A DNA stretch of 22,491 nucleotides. Source: Hyphococcus sp. Lineage in GTDB: Bacteria; Pseudomonadota; Alphaproteobacteria; Caulobacterales; Parvularculaceae. Position numbers and translations under genes: made by a program. Location of the stretch: contig BQJG01000052.1 in assembly GCA_021604585.1 (NCBI GenBank), forward strand, positions 1-22,491. Direction: 5' to 3'. The notes below the pieces were generated by a model that saw nothing but the letters and a program-made list of their open reading frames with translations, was not told the DNA's origin and did no database searches. Shown here piece by piece: positions 20,997 to 22,491 of the stretch. How positions within the stretch are numbered: position 1 is the stretch's first letter; each line of letters starts with the position of its first letter.

Positions 20997-22478
20997 CTAA
21001 GCAAAAGCGGTCTTGAATTGCTCGCGCAGGATTTGTTTTTGCACTTTGCCCATGGCGTTGCGGGGCAGGCCGTCAATCCAGAAAAATCTGCGCGGACGTT
21101 TGAACTTCGCCAGCGCCGCGAGCGCGTTTGTCAGCGCGTTCTCATCGGGTGCGGCGCCATCGGCGACCATCACCGCAACAACGCCTTCACCCATATCGGT
21201 GTGCGGCGCGCCGATCACAGCGCTTTCTGCAACGCCCGGCACGGCATCGAGAATCTGTTCGATTTCGATTGGATAAATATTGAAACCGCCGGCGATGATC
21301 AGATCTTTGTCGCGGCCCACAAGCGAAAGCCGCCCATCATCATCGATCACGCCGACATCGCCGGTTTTGAACCATCCGTCAGTTGTGAACGCTTCGGCGG
21401 TTTTGTCGGGTTTGTTCCAATAGCCGGCGCATATATTCGGCCCCTTCACTTCGACTTCGCCGGGCGCATCGCCGGCTATGCGTATGCAAACGCCGGGGAG
21501 GGCGAAGCCGACCGTTCCGGCGATGCGGTCGCCGTCAAGCGGGTTCGATGCGATCATGCCCGCTTCCGACATGCCGTATCGTTCAAGGATTGTGTGACCG
21601 GTGCGGGCTTTGAACGCTTGAAACGTTTCAATGGTGAGCGGCGCCGAGCCGGAGATGAAAAGGCGCATTTGCGTACAGTCATCGGGTCCAAACTCCGGCT
21701 CGCTGAGTAATCGCGTATAAAAGGTCGGCACGCCCATAATGACGGTGGCGCGGGACATCGTCGCCCGAACAAGAGCTGCATCAAACTTTGGCAGGAAGAT
21801 AATTTCACAAGCGCTGAGCATCGCCGTGTGCAGCGCCACAAAGAGGCCGTGAATGTGAAAGATCGGCAGGGCGTGCAGCAACACGTCGTCTCCGGAAAAC
21901 CTCCAAAGCGCATTCAGCGTCTTTGCGTTGGACGAGAGATTTTCATGGGTGAGCATGGCGCCTTTGGAGCGGCCTGTGGTGCCCGAGGTGTAGAGAATAA
22001 CGGCGAGGTCATCCTGAGTCCGCCGCTCTATTTCTGCATATGGCGTTGCTTTTTCGAGCTCATCAATAAGAGTTCCGTCATAGCTCGCGCCAAGCGTAAA
22101 AACACGATTGACATTTTGCGCCGCCTCTTTGAGCGCAGGTTCTTTTTCAGGCGAACATACGAATATCGATGGTGCGGCATCATCGAGAAAATAGGCCACT
22201 TCGCCGGCCGTATACGCGGTGTTGAGCGGCACGTAGACGAGCCCGGCGCGCATGGCGCCGAGATAGAGCGAAACATTTTCAGCCGATTTCTCGACCTGAA
22301 CAACGATGCGGTCGCCGGGTTTGGCGCCTGCGGACAAGAGCGCGCAGGCCATTCTCGCCGAGAGATGATCAAGGTCGCCATAGGTGAAGGTCTTGCTGTC
22401 AGGCAGGGTCAGGAACGGCTTGTTCAGCGAAGCTGCATAAGAGTCGCGCAGCGCCGCGAAGAAATTGTCATTTGTCAT
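20997..22478 (-). CDS. matB: Malonyl-CoA synthetase (MatB-type AMP-forming ligase)
   Basis: This enzyme would join malonate to CoA with ATP, giving malonyl-CoA and AMP. The 493-residue protein is a member of the ANL adenylating family with all core motifs: the P-loop YTSGTTGRSKGA at 163-174, LPIFHIHGLFVALH near 204-217, MGVPTFYTRLL at 248-258, ERYGMSEAGM near 299-308, TGDVGVIDDDGRLSLVGRDK in the hinge region, and NAMGKVQK with the catalytic Lys478. VQVEKSAENVSLYLGAMRAG and LNTAYT near the start and the MGVPTFY.RLL motif match characterised MatB proteins closely, unlike general acyl-CoA ligases. The usual partner matA (malonyl-CoA decarboxylase) is not visible. The ATG at 22478 is 13 bases from the window end. 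Confidence 0.88.
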   Translation of the reverse strand: MTNDNFFAALRDSYAASLNKPFLTLPDSKTFTYGDLDHLSARMACALLSAGAKPGDRIVVQVEKSAENVSLYLGAMRAGLVYVPLNTAYTAGEVAYFLDDAAPSIFVCSPEKEPALKEAAQNVNRVFTLGASYDGTLIDELEKATPYAEIERRTQDDLAVILYTSGTTGRSKGAMLTHENLSSNAKTLNALWRFSGDDVLLHALPIFHIHGLFVALHTAMLSACEIIFLPKFDAALVRATMSRATVIMGVPTFYTRLLSEPEFGPDDCTQMRLFISGSAPLTIETFQAFKARTGHTILERYGMSEAGMIASNPLDGDRIAGTVGFALPGVCIRIAGDAPGEVEVKGPNICAGYWNKPDKTAEAFTTDGWFKTGDVGVIDDDGRLSLVGRDKDLIIAGGFNIYPIEIEQILDAVPGVAESAVIGAPHTDMGEGVVAVMVADGAAPDENALTNALAALAKFKRPRRFFWIDGLPRNAMGKVQKQILREQFKTAFA

Positions 22479-22491
22479 AACGACTGCATAA

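Noticed and set aside
20955..21710. Plus-strand open frame of 251 codons opposite matB
   Set aside because: No recognisable domain and no ribosome site; the MatB motifs on the minus strand explain the region.
1..22491. CRISPR arrays, transposases, tRNA or rRNA genes, phage genes
   Set aside because: No regularly spaced repeats, transposase motifs, tRNA-like folds or rRNA segments were seen on either strand.

Overview
The window is a flagellar gene cluster from an alphaproteobacterium, followed by a short housekeeping stretch. Protein-level signals point to a Caulobacterales/Hyphomonadales/Parvularculales-type organism: an alphaproteobacterial flagellin start, a DUF6468-like protein, a MotE-like protein, a CheL/FlgJ-type rod-binding protein, a sigma-54 flagellin promoter, CtrA-like TTAA motifs, and dispersed repeats of kinds common in this class. 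The genus cannot be fixed from the sequence alone.

Layout. Positions 1-413 (minus) hold the N-terminal part of a flagellin gene cut by the window edge, behind a good sigma-54 promoter and an array of ACAACC/GGTTGT half-sites. Positions 603-1291 (minus) hold a rod-binding protein and a FlgN-like export chaperone in an overlapping pair. Divergent from them, fliK and flgD (1374-3352, plus) control hook length and hook capping and end at a strong terminator. A non-flagellar pair follows (3466-4270, plus): an SRPBCC/AHSA1-type protein and an ArsR-type regulator. From 12871 down to 4275 everything is on the minus strand: fliL (copy 2), a DUF6468-like gene and a motE-like gene, then motA, an 808-residue periplasmic repeat protein, flgF, flgG, flgA, flgH and a second fliL-like gene. 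motA, the 808-residue gene and flgF are joined by ATGA stop/start overlaps, as are flgA and flgH. Divergent from fliL-2, positions 13009-17430 (plus) carry fliF, fliH, fliN, fliP and fliG, encoding the MS ring, the ATPase regulator, C-ring parts and an export-gate subunit.

Positions 17431-17974 carry no convincing gene. They hold a REP-like palindrome, a long inverted repeat and two terminators, one per strand. After this come a secreted YHS-domain protein (minus), a secreted DUF885 peptidase-like protein with an abutting GNAT acetyltransferase (plus), a dispersed hairpin repeat, and a MatB-type malonyl-CoA synthetase (minus).

Together the flagellar genes supply rod (FlgF, FlgG), L-ring (FlgH), P-ring chaperone (FlgA), hook assembly (FlgD, FliK), stator (MotA, FliL x2), MS/C ring (FliF, FliG, FliN), export (FliH, FliP, FlgN) and filament (flagellin). 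Not present in the window are fliM, motB, flgI, flgE and flbD. The points most worth a second look are the large unnamed periplasmic protein coupled between motA and flgF, the divergent FliG together with the absence of fliM from its expected place, and the two FliL paralogs sharing a Lys/His-rich linker.
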